A stretch of 60,000 nt of DNA from Clostridiaceae bacterium Marseille-Q4143 (lineage in GTDB: Bacteria > Bacillota > Clostridia > Lachnospirales > Lachnospiraceae), in assembly GCA_018228645.1 (NCBI GenBank), contig CP073693.1, forward strand, positions 1,135,001 through 1,195,000. Reading direction: 5' to 3'. The notes beneath the pieces are model-generated. The model had not been told where the DNA came from. It ran no database searches and saw only the letters and a program-made list of their open reading frames with translations. Position numbers and translations under genes: made by a program. Shown here in pieces: positions 19,870 through 27,657 of this stretch (positions are counted from its first letter, which is position 1; each line of letters opens with the position of its first letter).

Positions 19870-20656
19870 AAAAAGACTGTATGAGATCATACCGGACAGC
19901 TCCAACATCAGACGGAGCCTGGATCTCGCAGAGAAGTACGGAGCTGTATTTGAATATAATGATTTTATGCTGCCCGGATACCTGGATGACAGAGCGGAAT
20001 GCAGACGCAAGATGATTTTTTATAAGAGTCTGGGAAGAGACTGTTCCAATGATACACTTCATGGAGCATTTATTGATATCAGTGTGCATAGTGAGGATTC
20101 GCTGATCAGGAAGGTATCCAGATTCCGGGTTCGGCAGTCCATGGAGATCGCTCAGGAGATGGGTGTCCGTGGGGTGGTATTTCATACAGGACTGCTTGCC
20201 AGCTTTAATGACAAAAAATATCGGGAAAGCTGGCTGGAAGCCAATGTGGAATTCTGGACAGACATACTGGAAGAATATAAGGATCAGTCTGTCTATATGG
20301 AAAACATGTTTGACTGGAATAGTAGGGAATTAGTCCAGCTGACAAAAGCAATGCAAAACAGTGACCGGTTTGGAATCTGTTTTGATTATGCCCATGCGGC
20401 AGTGTTTGGAAAAGAGGAAAGTCCGGAAGCGTGGTTTGAAAAGACTGTGCCGTATATCCGACATATGCATATTAATGATAATGATTTAGTAAAAGACATG
20501 CATCTTCCACTGGGAGATGGTATAATTGACTGGGATCGTTTTTTTAATCTGATGGAGGAGTATCAGATTGAGGCATCGGTGCTTCTTGAAATGGCCGGTT
20601 GGGAGAAACAGTTAAGATCACTGGAGTATCTGGAATCGAAGGGATTTTTGAAATAA
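19847..20656 (+). CDS. Sugar phosphate isomerase/epimerase-like TIM-barrel protein
   Basis: 269 residues from this ATG, or 265 from the ATG at 19859, which may be the better start; both lie inside the end of the upstream gene and neither has a clear ribosome binding site. The AP-endonuclease-2/xylose-isomerase-like barrel is suggested by the metal-ligand pattern: VYMENMFDWN near 145, GICFDYAHAAVFG near 176-188, RHMHINDND near 206-214 and SVLLEMAG near 245. Substrate unknown. Overlap with the cNMP-binding gene suggests the same transcript. Confidence 0.75.
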   Translation: MRLKMTDKKRLYEIIPDSSNIRRSLDLAEKYGAVFEYNDFMLPGYLDDRAECRRKMIFYKSLGRDCSNDTLHGAFIDISVHSEDSLIRKVSRFRVRQSMEIAQEMGVRGVVFHTGLLASFNDKKYRESWLEANVEFWTDILEEYKDQSVYMENMFDWNSRELVQLTKAMQNSDRFGICFDYAHAAVFGKEESPEAWFEKTVPYIRHMHINDNDLVKDMHLPLGDGIIDWDRFFNLMEEYQIEASVLLEMAGWEKQLRSLEYLESKGFLK

Positions 20657-20678
20657 AGAGGAATCACGGAGGAACTCT

Positions 20679-21416
20679 ATGGAAATAGAATTAAAACCAG
20701 GAGAGCGTCTGGATGAGCTTCAAAGAAACGGCTACCGGATCATTCAGGATCCGGGCCGTTTTTGTTTTGGAATGGATGCGGTGCTGCTCGCCGGATTTGC
20801 AAAAGTAAAGCCGGGAGAACGGGTCGTGGATCTGGGAACCGGAACGGGAATCATTCCGATCCTGTTAGAGGCAAGGACAAAGGGTGCTTCCTTTACCGGA
20901 TTGGAGATCCAGGCTGAGAGCGCTGATATGGCGAGAAGAAGTGTGCTCTTAAATGATCTGCAGGATAGGGTGCATATAGTGGATGGAGACATAAAGGAGG
21001 CGGTTCAGATTTTTGGAGCAGCCTCCTGCCATGTAGTGACCAGTAATCCGCCTTACATGACAGAGCATCACGGCCTGCAAAATCCGGATCAGCCAAAGGC
21101 CATTGCCCGCCATGAAGTCTTATGTACCCTTCATGACGTGGTAAGCCAGGCAGCAGGGCTTCTGATGCCCGGTGGAAGATTTTATATGGTGCACCGGCCG
21201 TTTCGGCTGGCGGAGATTATGACGGAACTGTGCGGCTGCGGACTGGAACCGAAGCGGATGCAGCTTGCGTACCCGTTTATTGACAGAGAGCCAAACATGG
21301 TATTCATAGAAGCGGTTAAGGGCGGTAAATCGAGAATTACGGTAGAAAAGCCGCTGATTATCTATAAAGAACCGGGAAAATACACGGACGAGATTTATGA
21401 GGTATATGGATATTAA
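20679..21416 (+). CDS. tRNA1(Val) A37 N6-methyltransferase family protein (TrmN6/YfiC type)
   Basis: 245 residues. Class I SAM fold: VVDLGTGTGIIPILLEART near 49-67 is motif I, and TSNPPYM near 121-127 is the NPPY catalytic motif of adenine-N6 methyltransferases. The start FCFGMDAVLLAGFA matches the family opening (GxDAVLLA). It is expected to modify A37 of tRNA-Val; the exact tRNA target is inferred from family. A GGAGG site precedes the ATG. Confidence 0.87.
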   Translation: MEIELKPGERLDELQRNGYRIIQDPGRFCFGMDAVLLAGFAKVKPGERVVDLGTGTGIIPILLEARTKGASFTGLEIQAESADMARRSVLLNDLQDRVHIVDGDIKEAVQIFGAASCHVVTSNPPYMTEHHGLQNPDQPKAIARHEVLCTLHDVVSQAAGLLMPGGRFYMVHRPFRLAEIMTELCGCGLEPKRMQLAYPFIDREPNMVFIEAVKGGKSRITVEKPLIIYKEPGKYTDEIYEVYGY

Positions 21417-21431
21417 GAGTACTGGGAGAAG

Positions 21432-22796
21432 ATGGATATGACAGAGCAGAAGAATGATTTTGGAGTGGGAAGTGTAGAGCAGAATATCATACGTATGGCA
21501 GTACCGATGACGGTGGCACAGATATTGAACCTTCTCTACAATCTGGTAGACCGGATGTATATCGGACATATTCCGGGAGCCAGCTCACTGGCACTGACCG
21601 GCGTGGGAATCACGTTTCCGATTATCAGTATGATCACGGCATTTGCCAATCTCTTTGGCATGGGCGGCGCACCGTTATGTTCTATGGCCAGAGGAAGACG
21701 GGATTATGACGCAGCGAAGCGGTATATGCAGAATGCGTTCTGGATGCTCCTTGCTGCGGGCGTCGTGCTGACGGTGACCGGATATGTTATCGAAAAGCCG
21801 CTTCTCTATGCGCTGGGAGCCAGCTCGGTGACCTATCCTTATGCAAGTTCCTATTTAAGAATCTATCTTCTTGGAAATATGTTCGTCATGGTCGGGATCG
21901 GTATGAACCCGTTTATCAACGCGCAGGGATTTGGAACCATGGGAATGGTGACGGTGGGGCTTGGCGCGCTGGTTAATATTATTCTGGATCCTCTGTTTAT
22001 CTTCGTATTTCATATGGGAGTAGAAGGAGCGGCCATTGCGACAATTATCGCGCAGTTTTTATCCGCACTGTGGGTACTCTTTTTCCTGACCGGGGAGAAA
22101 CCGGATCTCCGGCTGAAAATCTGCTGGCGGAAACCGGAATTCACGATAGTGAAAGAGATCGTTTCCCTTGGACTGTCCAATTTCTTTATGCTCTTTACCA
22201 ACAGTCTGGTGCAGGTAGTCTGTAACCGGCAGCTTCAGCTGTACGGCGGCGATCTGTATGTAGGGGTTATGACGGTACTGATCTCGGTCCGGGACGTGGC
22301 GACCATGGTGGTCAATGGAATTACCAGCGGCGCGCAGCCGGTCATCAGTTTTAATTATGGCGCGCAGAAGAAGAACCGGGTAAAACAGGGAATCCGATTT
22401 ATGGTGACAATCTGTATCATCTATACATGCCTGATGTGGATTATGACACTGACATTTCCGGAAGCATTTATCCGGCTGTTTAACTCTGATGCGGAACTGG
22501 TGGCGGCAGCGGTGCCATCCATGCATCTGTATTTCTTCGGATTCTGTTTTATGGCGCTGCAGTTTACCGGACAGGCGTCGTTCCAGGCACTGGGAGAGGC
22601 AAAATATGCGATCTTCTTTTCGATTTTCCGAAAAGTTATTATTGTGGTGCCGCTGACGATCCTGCTTCCGATGATTCCGGCACTGGGACTGAACGGCGTC
22701 TTTATCGCAGAACCTGTTTCCAATCTGGTGGGAGGCTGTGCCAGCTTTTTCACCATGCTGTATGTGGTATGGTTCCACAAACTGAAAGAAGATTAG
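21432..22796 (+). CDS. MATE family efflux transporter
   Basis: 454 residues and twelve predicted transmembrane helices in two repeats. The N-terminus (IIRMAVPMTVAQILNLLYNLVDRMYIGHIPG) is the standard MATE opening, with NQQFG-like GAQPVISFNYGAQKK near 306-320 in the second half. It exports cationic or other small molecules driven by sodium or protons; the substrate cannot be read. It lies in a run of tightly spaced genes, 15 bases after the methyltransferase and 12 bases before trmO. Confidence 0.92.
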   Translation: MDMTEQKNDFGVGSVEQNIIRMAVPMTVAQILNLLYNLVDRMYIGHIPGASSLALTGVGITFPIISMITAFANLFGMGGAPLCSMARGRRDYDAAKRYMQNAFWMLLAAGVVLTVTGYVIEKPLLYALGASSVTYPYASSYLRIYLLGNMFVMVGIGMNPFINAQGFGTMGMVTVGLGALVNIILDPLFIFVFHMGVEGAAIATIIAQFLSALWVLFFLTGEKPDLRLKICWRKPEFTIVKEIVSLGLSNFFMLFTNSLVQVVCNRQLQLYGGDLYVGVMTVLISVRDVATMVVNGITSGAQPVISFNYGAQKKNRVKQGIRFMVTICIIYTCLMWIMTLTFPEAFIRLFNSDAELVAAAVPSMHLYFFGFCFMALQFTGQASFQALGEAKYAIFFSIFRKVIIVVPLTILLPMIPALGLNGVFIAEPVSNLVGGCASFFTMLYVVWFHKLKED

Positions 22797-22808
22797 AAAG
22801 AGACGGTT

Positions 22809-23492
22809 ATGAAAATTATTGCACATATCCATACAGATTTCCCGGATAAATTTGGCATTCCAAGGCAGAGTGGGCTGGTAAAAGGACTGACTGGCCAGAT
22901 CGTGTTTGAGCCGGAATACCGGAATCCGGAGATCGTGAAGGGAATTGACGAATTTACCCATATCTGGCTTTTGTGGAAATTTTCCGAATCCAGAAAAGAA
23001 CACTGGTCGGCGACGGTTAAACCGCCACGTCTGGGCGGAAAGGTAAGAAAAGGTGTTTTTGCCACCCGCTCTCCGTTTCGACCCAATGATATCGGTCTCT
23101 CCTGTGTACGACTAATTAAAGTGGAGCTGGATGAAAAGAGGGGGCCTGTGCTGACCGTAGAGGGTGCAGATCTGATGGACAAAACCCCCATCTATGATAT
23201 TAAGCCTTATATTCCGTTATCGGACTGTCATCCGGAAGCTTCGGAAGGATATACAAAAGAGACGAGGGTGCATGAGCTGGAAGTGCATTTCCCGGAAGAA
23301 CTGCTCCGGGTATATCCGGAAGAAAAAAGAGAGGCCGTGATCGGTGTACTGGCTCAGGATCCAAGACCTGCTTACGTGCAGGATCCGGAACGTCTTTACG
23401 GCGTGTCCTTTGCAGGATATGATGTGAAGTTTAAGGTGGAAAACGACATTCTGACGGTGCAAAATGTGGAAAAGATTCAGAAAAAGGAATGA
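22809..23492 (+). CDS. trmO: tRNA (t6A37-N6)-methyltransferase TrmO
   Basis: 227 residues. Characteristic TrmO/TsaA beta-barrel segments: DKFGIPRQSGLV near 15-26, FEPEYRNPEIVKGIDEFTHIWLLWKFSE near 36-63, ATRSPFRPNDIGLSCVRL near 93-110, and GADLMDKTPIYDIKPYIPLSDC near 119-140. It adds an N6-methyl group to threonylcarbamoyladenosine at position 37 of tRNA-Thr. A second tRNA-modifying enzyme lies two genes upstream. Confidence 0.93.
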   Translation: MKIIAHIHTDFPDKFGIPRQSGLVKGLTGQIVFEPEYRNPEIVKGIDEFTHIWLLWKFSESRKEHWSATVKPPRLGGKVRKGVFATRSPFRPNDIGLSCVRLIKVELDEKRGPVLTVEGADLMDKTPIYDIKPYIPLSDCHPEASEGYTKETRVHELEVHFPEELLRVYPEEKREAVIGVLAQDPRPAYVQDPERLYGVSFAGYDVKFKVENDILTVQNVEKIQKKE

Positions 23493-23544
23493 TTATGTGG
23501 AGAATCCCGTAGACTTTCAGTAAGTAGGAAGTTTGCGGGATTTT

Positions 23545-24156
23545 ATGATGAATGGATTATGGGCGGGAATGATGCTGGCAGCGGTGGTCTACGGGGCATT
23601 TTATGGAACATTGCCGGATATCACGCAGGCAGCGCTGGATTCGGCCAAAGAAGCGGTGACATTAAGTATGACCATGTTGGGAATTCTGGCTTTCTGGATG
23701 GGACTGATGCAGATCGGGACGGCATCCGGCCTGGTGGAACGGTTGACGAAAGGTGTGGAACCATTGCTCCGGAGACTGTTTCCACGGATTCCTGCAGGTC
23801 ATCCTGCCATGGGGCAGATCGCCCTGAACTGCATTGCCAATATGCTGGGACTTGGCTGGGCTGCCACTCCGGCGGGAATGAAGGCAATGGAGGAATTGTC
23901 GAAACTGGAGAAGATTCGCAGAGAACAGGGGGCGGGAGTCCCGGCCGGGACTGCCAGTGATGAGATGTGTACATTTCTGGTATTGAATATTTCTTCGCTC
24001 CAGCTGGTGCCGGTAAATATCATTGCTTACCGGAGCCAGTATGGAAGCGTGAACCCGGCTGCCGTGACCGGACCGGCCATTGTGGCTACGCTGGTGAGTA
24101 CCGGTGCGGCAGTGGTGTTCTGTAAGATTATGAATTCTTCAGGCAGGTACAGATAA
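23545..24156 (+). CDS. spmA: Spore maturation protein A
   Basis: About 203 residues from the ATG at 23545; a TTG twelve bases upstream is also in frame, but the GCGGGA site five bases before the ATG and the family start (MNGLWAGM) favour the ATG. Nucleoside-recognition (Gate) domain membrane protein with NCIANMLGLGWAATPAGMKAMEEL near 97-120 and GTASDEMCTFLVLNISSLQLVPVN near 137-160, both strong SpmA signatures. Needed in Bacillus for spore core dehydration. Its last nine codons overlap the 3' end of the reverse-strand threonine aldolase gene. Its normal partner spmB is displaced by 1.9 kb. Confidence 0.9.
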   Translation: MMNGLWAGMMLAAVVYGAFYGTLPDITQAALDSAKEAVTLSMTMLGILAFWMGLMQIGTASGLVERLTKGVEPLLRRLFPRIPAGHPAMGQIALNCIANMLGLGWAATPAGMKAMEELSKLEKIRREQGAGVPAGTASDEMCTFLVLNISSLQLVPVNIIAYRSQYGSVNPAAVTGPAIVATLVSTGAAVVFCKIMNSSGRYR

Positions 24157-25174
24157 CCTGTACGAGTTCCAGTACCTGAGCTTCTGTCGTGGCCCAGTCA
24201 GTGACCAGGCGGATGACGGTATGATCCTCATCAGGTTTTTCCCAGAAGGAATAAACCACGTCATGCTTCAGCCGTTCTGCCTGCTCGTCAGTGAGCAGCA
24301 GGAACTGTTGATTGGTAGGAGAATTAAGATAGAGCGGGATGTCATTGTCGGCCAGTCCTTTTTTCAGAAGTTCGGCCATGGCAATGGCATGTTTTCCAAT
24401 TTCAAAATAGAGGTTGTCTGTAAATAGGGTATCAAACTGGATGCCGAGAAGCCGTCCTTTTGCCAGCAAGGCACCATGCTGTTTGATACGGGTCAGAAAA
24501 TACTTCGGAGTATTGTGTCTGGTGAAGACTACAGCCTCTCCGCACAGAGCGCCGACTTTGGTGCCGCCGATGTAGAAGACATGGCAGCAGCGTGCAATAT
24601 CCGACAGTGTGACATCGGTATCAGAAGCCGCCAGTCCATATCCGAGACGTGCACCGTCCAGAAAGAGCGGAATCTGGTAGGCGTCACAGATGGCGGACAG
24701 ATTTTCAAGCTCCACTTTGGTATAAAGAGTACCGTATTCTGTCGGATGGGAAATGTAGACCATTCCCGGGAATACCATGTGTTCATGATTTCCATCTTCC
24801 CAGAATTTTCGTAAAAAGGTTTCCAGTTCTGCAGCATCGATCTTGCCTTCGTGCTGCGGAATGGTCAGCACTTTGTGGCCGCTGTATTCGATAGCACCCG
24901 CTTCATGGGAGGCAACATGGCCGGTCTCGGCGGAAACGACACCTTCATAGGGCTCCAGCATGGTATCAATGATGGTCTGGTTGGTCTGGGTGCCGCCGGT
25001 CAGAAACCAGACATCGGCTTCCGGGCAGTCGCATGCAGTCTGAATCTTTTTTTTCGCACTTTCGCAATAAGGATCGCTGCCATAGCCGGACAGCGGCTCC
25101 AGGTTGGTCTCTATAAGACGCGCCAGAATTTTCTCATGGGCGCCTTCCTGATAATCGTTCTGAAATGATAACAT
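24128..25174 (-). CDS. ltaE: Low-specificity L-threonine aldolase
   Basis: 348 residues from the ATG at 25174, chosen because AAGGAGA lies eight bases upstream and the protein starts with the family opening MLSFQNDYQEGAHE; an upstream in-frame extension lacks a site. PLP fold type I: GGTQTNQTIID near 64-74, ETGHVASHEAGA near 85-96, LDGARLGYGLA near 177-187 (PLP Asp), and FYIGGTKVGALCGEA near 204-218 with the Schiff-base lysine. It cleaves threonine or allo-threonine to glycine and acetaldehyde. It is inserted tail-to-tail against spmA, breaking the spmAB pair. Confidence 0.9.
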   Translation of the reverse strand: MLSFQNDYQEGAHEKILARLIETNLEPLSGYGSDPYCESAKKKIQTACDCPEADVWFLTGGTQTNQTIIDTMLEPYEGVVSAETGHVASHEAGAIEYSGHKVLTIPQHEGKIDAAELETFLRKFWEDGNHEHMVFPGMVYISHPTEYGTLYTKVELENLSAICDAYQIPLFLDGARLGYGLAASDTDVTLSDIARCCHVFYIGGTKVGALCGEAVVFTRHNTPKYFLTRIKQHGALLAKGRLLGIQFDTLFTDNLYFEIGKHAIAMAELLKKGLADNDIPLYLNSPTNQQFLLLTDEQAERLKHDVVYSFWEKPDEDHTVIRLVTDWATTEAQVLELVQVICTCLKNS

Positions 25175-25245
25175 GACATTTTTCTCCTTGCTGTATCTGA
25201 AAATAATTATATTCAGTTTATCACGGGGAGAAAAAATGTACAAGT

Positions 25246-25632
25246 TTACATGGCCTGTTTCATATCTTCCGTGGTCTCAGTCATGGCGTAGGGATCCAGA
25301 ACCTGTTCCAGTTCAGCGGCAGTCATCAGGTGTTCTTCCAGTACCAGTTCGCGGACGGTACGGTTGGATTTCAATGCTGCTTTGGCTATTTCTGCCGATT
25401 TCTGATATCTGGTGATACTGCTCAGGCAGGGAACGATATTGTGAAGATAAGACGGGGAGGTGTTGATACAGGAACCGATGGCAGTGCCGCCGAGGTTTAC
25501 TGTATACATTTCTCTGCTCACGTCAGTAAGGCGCAGGATGTCTCTTTCGATCATGGAAGCGTATCCGTGGAAGGTCTGGCCGAGACGCATTGGAACGGCA
25601 TCCTGCAGCTGTGTACGACCCATTTTGATCAC
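25246..25632 (-). pseudogene. aspA: Aspartate ammonia-lyase remnant with internal deletion
   Basis: Only two pieces of aspartase remain in one frame. The first, IKMGRTQLQDAVPMRLGQ through VNLGGTAIGSCINTSP, corresponds to the second conserved region around residues 185-240 of the intact enzyme. It jumps directly to the extreme C-terminus (AALKSNRTVRELVLEE, then LMTAAELEQVLDPYAM). About 180 N-terminal residues and roughly 200 central residues, including the GSSxMPxKxNP catalytic loop, are missing. No proper start codon remains; the frame opens at the junction with the Lrp remnant. Not expected to be active. Confidence 0.87.
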
Positions 25633-25975
25633 ATCGACAAAAAGATTATCGGGATGCTTCAGGAAAATGCGCGGACTCCGATCAAGGAAATTGCGAAGGA
25701 AGTCTATCTTTCTTCTCCGGCTGTATCAGCCCGGATCAGCCGTCTTGAAAAAGAAGGAACCCTATCAGAAAAAGGAATTTTATCCATTTATCCAGTCTGT
25801 CCCCAATGTAATTGAATGCAACTGTGTGACCGGAGATTATTCCATGCTCATCGAAGTCGCCTATCAGTCTACCGTGGAGCTGGATCATTTTATCAATGTA
25901 CTGCAGCGATTTGGACATACCAAGACGCTGATTGTATTTTCCACATCTGTCGAACACAGGGATATTGCATTCTGA
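25627..25975 (+). pseudogene. Lrp/AsnC family regulator remnant (deletion and frameshift)
   Basis: The helix-turn-helix part (IDKKIIGMLQENARTPIKEI through SPAVSARISRLEKEG) is readable in one frame from about 25633. After about 25770 the frame shifts, and the ligand-binding tail (EFYPFIQSVPNVIECNCVTG through QRFGHTKTLIVFSTSVEHR) follows in another frame up to the stop near 25975. The intervening 35-40 residues found in intact Lrp proteins are missing, and no start codon or ribosome binding site precedes the HTH part. It abuts the 5' break of the aspA remnant head to head. Confidence 0.85.
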
Positions 25976-26021
25976 GTGACATATACTGTACAGACAGATA
26001 AGTCTGACAGGAGGATGAAAA

Positions 26022-26546
26022 ATGGGGTTTCTCTGCTATCTCTCGGAGTATCTGATCCCGGTTCTCATTTTCTATATTCTGGCGGATGGAATCTTTTCCG
26101 GTACGTCTGTGTATGATGAATTTGTAAAGGGTGCTTCTGAGGGTGTCAGAACCGTATTCCGGATCTTTCCGACACTGGTGGGACTCATGACTGCTGTCGG
26201 GATGCTGCGTGCTTCTGGTGTGCTTGACGTTCTGACAAAACTACTTGTGCTACCGGCCAGGATTCTGCATTTTCCAGAGCAGCTGATTCCGCTGGCGCTG
26301 GTCAGGCTCTTCTCGGCTTCTGCCGCCACGTCGCTTGTGCTGGACGTTTATAAACAGTATGGGACCGATTCTTATACCGGAATGCTGGCATCCATTATGA
26401 TGGGATGTACGGAGACTGTTTTCTACACTATGAGTGTCTATTTTCTCACGGTAAAAATATCCAGGACCCGGTGGACGCTTGCCGGAGCTCTCTTTTCTAC
26501 TCTCGCGGGAATTGCTGCCAGTGTAGTGTTGGCGGGGATAGTATAA
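26022..26546 (+). CDS. spmB: Spore maturation protein B
   Basis: 174 residues, Gate-domain membrane protein with an AGGAGG site nine bases before the ATG. IPVLIFYILADGIFSGTSVYDEFVKGASEG near 11-40 and GVRTVFRIFPTLVGLMTAVGMLRASG are SpmB signatures, and MMGCTETVFYTMSVYF near 126-141 is conserved. In most spore formers it directly follows spmA. Here it follows the Lrp remnant and must have its own promoter or a new one upstream. It appears intact. Confidence 0.9.
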   Translation: MGFLCYLSEYLIPVLIFYILADGIFSGTSVYDEFVKGASEGVRTVFRIFPTLVGLMTAVGMLRASGVLDVLTKLLVLPARILHFPEQLIPLALVRLFSASAATSLVLDVYKQYGTDSYTGMLASIMMGCTETVFYTMSVYFLTVKISRTRWTLAGALFSTLAGIAASVVLAGIV

Positions 26547-26588
26547 TCTGCACAAAAATCCACTCTTATTATTATAAAAATGTCCCAA

Positions 26589-26617
26589 TTGACGTGCAAA
26601 TAAGGACATGATAATAT
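26589..26617 (+). promoter_or_regulatory. Sigma-A promoter of the sucrose operon
   Basis: TTGACG, a 17-base spacer and TAATAT. Predicted transcription start about 26624, eight bases before the operator palindrome. Confidence 0.7.
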
Positions 26618-26631
26618 CAGTTACAGAAGTT

Positions 26632-26647
26632 GTGAATACGTATTCAC
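26632..26647. promoter_or_regulatory. LacI-type operator palindrome
   Basis: Perfect 16-bp inverted repeat GTGAATACGTATTCAC with a central CG, the usual form of LacI/GalR operators. It lies between the predicted transcription start and the ribosome binding site of the LacI-family gene, so the repressor would block its own operon including the sucrose genes. Confidence 0.75.
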
Positions 26648-26661
26648 GGCAGGAGGACGAT

Positions 26662-27657
26662 ATGATAACGATGGCAGAAATCGCCAGATTAACTGGCGTA
26701 TCGCAGCCCACGGTATCTCGTGTGCTGAATGGAAACAAAACAGTCAATCCTGAGATCAGGGAAAAGGTGCTGGCATGCGCGAGAGAGCATGATTTTCAAC
26801 CAAACGTGATGGCGCAGAGTCTTGTAGGAAGCAGGACAAAACTGATCGGCGTGATAGTGACGGATATTGGAAATGCATTTTTTGCAGATCTGGTGAAATA
26901 TATTGAACAGGAAGCCGGAAAGGCAGGATACAGCATTATCCTTTTCAATACCGGCTATGATGCGGAGCATGAGAAGGAATGTCTGGATGTGGTGAGACGG
27001 TACCGGGTAGACGGACTGGTTCTTGTCCCGGTGGATGAGAATGCTGTTCAGTGGAGAAGCATGGTACGGAAGCTGGAGATTCCTGTGGTGGTGATTACCA
27101 GGAAGGCATCCGGTGTAGATTCTTATTATCTGGCACATGACGAAGCCGGCGCATTGGCAGGAAGACATCTGGCAGAACAGGGATATGAAGAATATCTGTT
27201 TCTGGGAAATACGAGAGATATGAAGTACCGCGGCTTTGTGGATGCACTGGCGAAGATCAGGCCGGATTTCGGAGCGCATCTGACGGTGATTACGACGAAG
27301 AAGACAGAAGAAATCCGGCAGGCACTGGAAGAACATTTTAAGAAGACGGATCACTGTACCGGAATCTTTACCTACAATGACCGGAGAGCTATACAGGCAC
27401 TTGGAATTCTGGAGGAGATGGGAATTCGAATTCCGGAGCAGGCGGGCGTTATTGGTTTTGATAATACTTATATATGTGAATATCTGTATCCGAGGCTTTC
27501 CAGTATTGCCCAGCCGATAGAAGAGATGGCTGCGCTTACGGTACAGAGGCTTATTCACCGGCTGGATCATCCGGATGACAAATCGGTAATTGATCATCCG
27601 CTTCACGCGGAACTGATCAGCAGAGAAAGTTCACTGAGAAAGAGAGGAGAAAAATAA
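26662..27657 (+). CDS. LacI-family transcriptional regulator (sucrose operon)
   Basis: 331 residues from the ATG at 26662, chosen because GGAGG lies just upstream and the protein then begins with the LacI helix-turn-helix (MAEIARLTGVSQPTVSRVLNGNKTV). A periplasmic-binding-protein-like effector domain fills the rest, with VIVTDIGNAFFADLVKYIEQEAG near 65-87 and GVIGFDNTYICEYLYPRLSSIAQP near 268-292. It directly precedes, with no gap, a sucrose-6-phosphate hydrolase and a PTS gene, so it most likely senses sucrose, sucrose-6-phosphate or a product. Confidence 0.9.
   Translation: MITMAEIARLTGVSQPTVSRVLNGNKTVNPEIREKVLACAREHDFQPNVMAQSLVGSRTKLIGVIVTDIGNAFFADLVKYIEQEAGKAGYSIILFNTGYDAEHEKECLDVVRRYRVDGLVLVPVDENAVQWRSMVRKLEIPVVVITRKASGVDSYYLAHDEAGALAGRHLAEQGYEEYLFLGNTRDMKYRGFVDALAKIRPDFGAHLTVITTKKTEEIRQALEEHFKKTDHCTGIFTYNDRRAIQALGILEEMGIRIPEQAGVIGFDNTYICEYLYPRLSSIAQPIEEMAALTVQRLIHRLDHPDDKSVIDHPLHAELISRESSLRKRGEK

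Noticed and set aside
22059..23003. A 314-codon minus-strand frame across the MATE and trmO genes
   Set aside because: Covers the ends of two well-supported genes on the other strand and has a composition typical of antisense frames.
23504..23543. AATCCCG/CGGGATT inverted repeat before spmA as a terminator of trmO
   Set aside because: The loop of more than 20 bases is long, no T-run follows, and the right arm contains the spmA ribosome binding site.
25330..25815. A 161-codon plus-strand frame reading from the aspA remnant into the Lrp HTH
   Set aside because: Its first two-thirds is antisense of aspA; only the last 50 codons are Lrp-derived. It is treated as part of the pseudogene rather than a fused gene.
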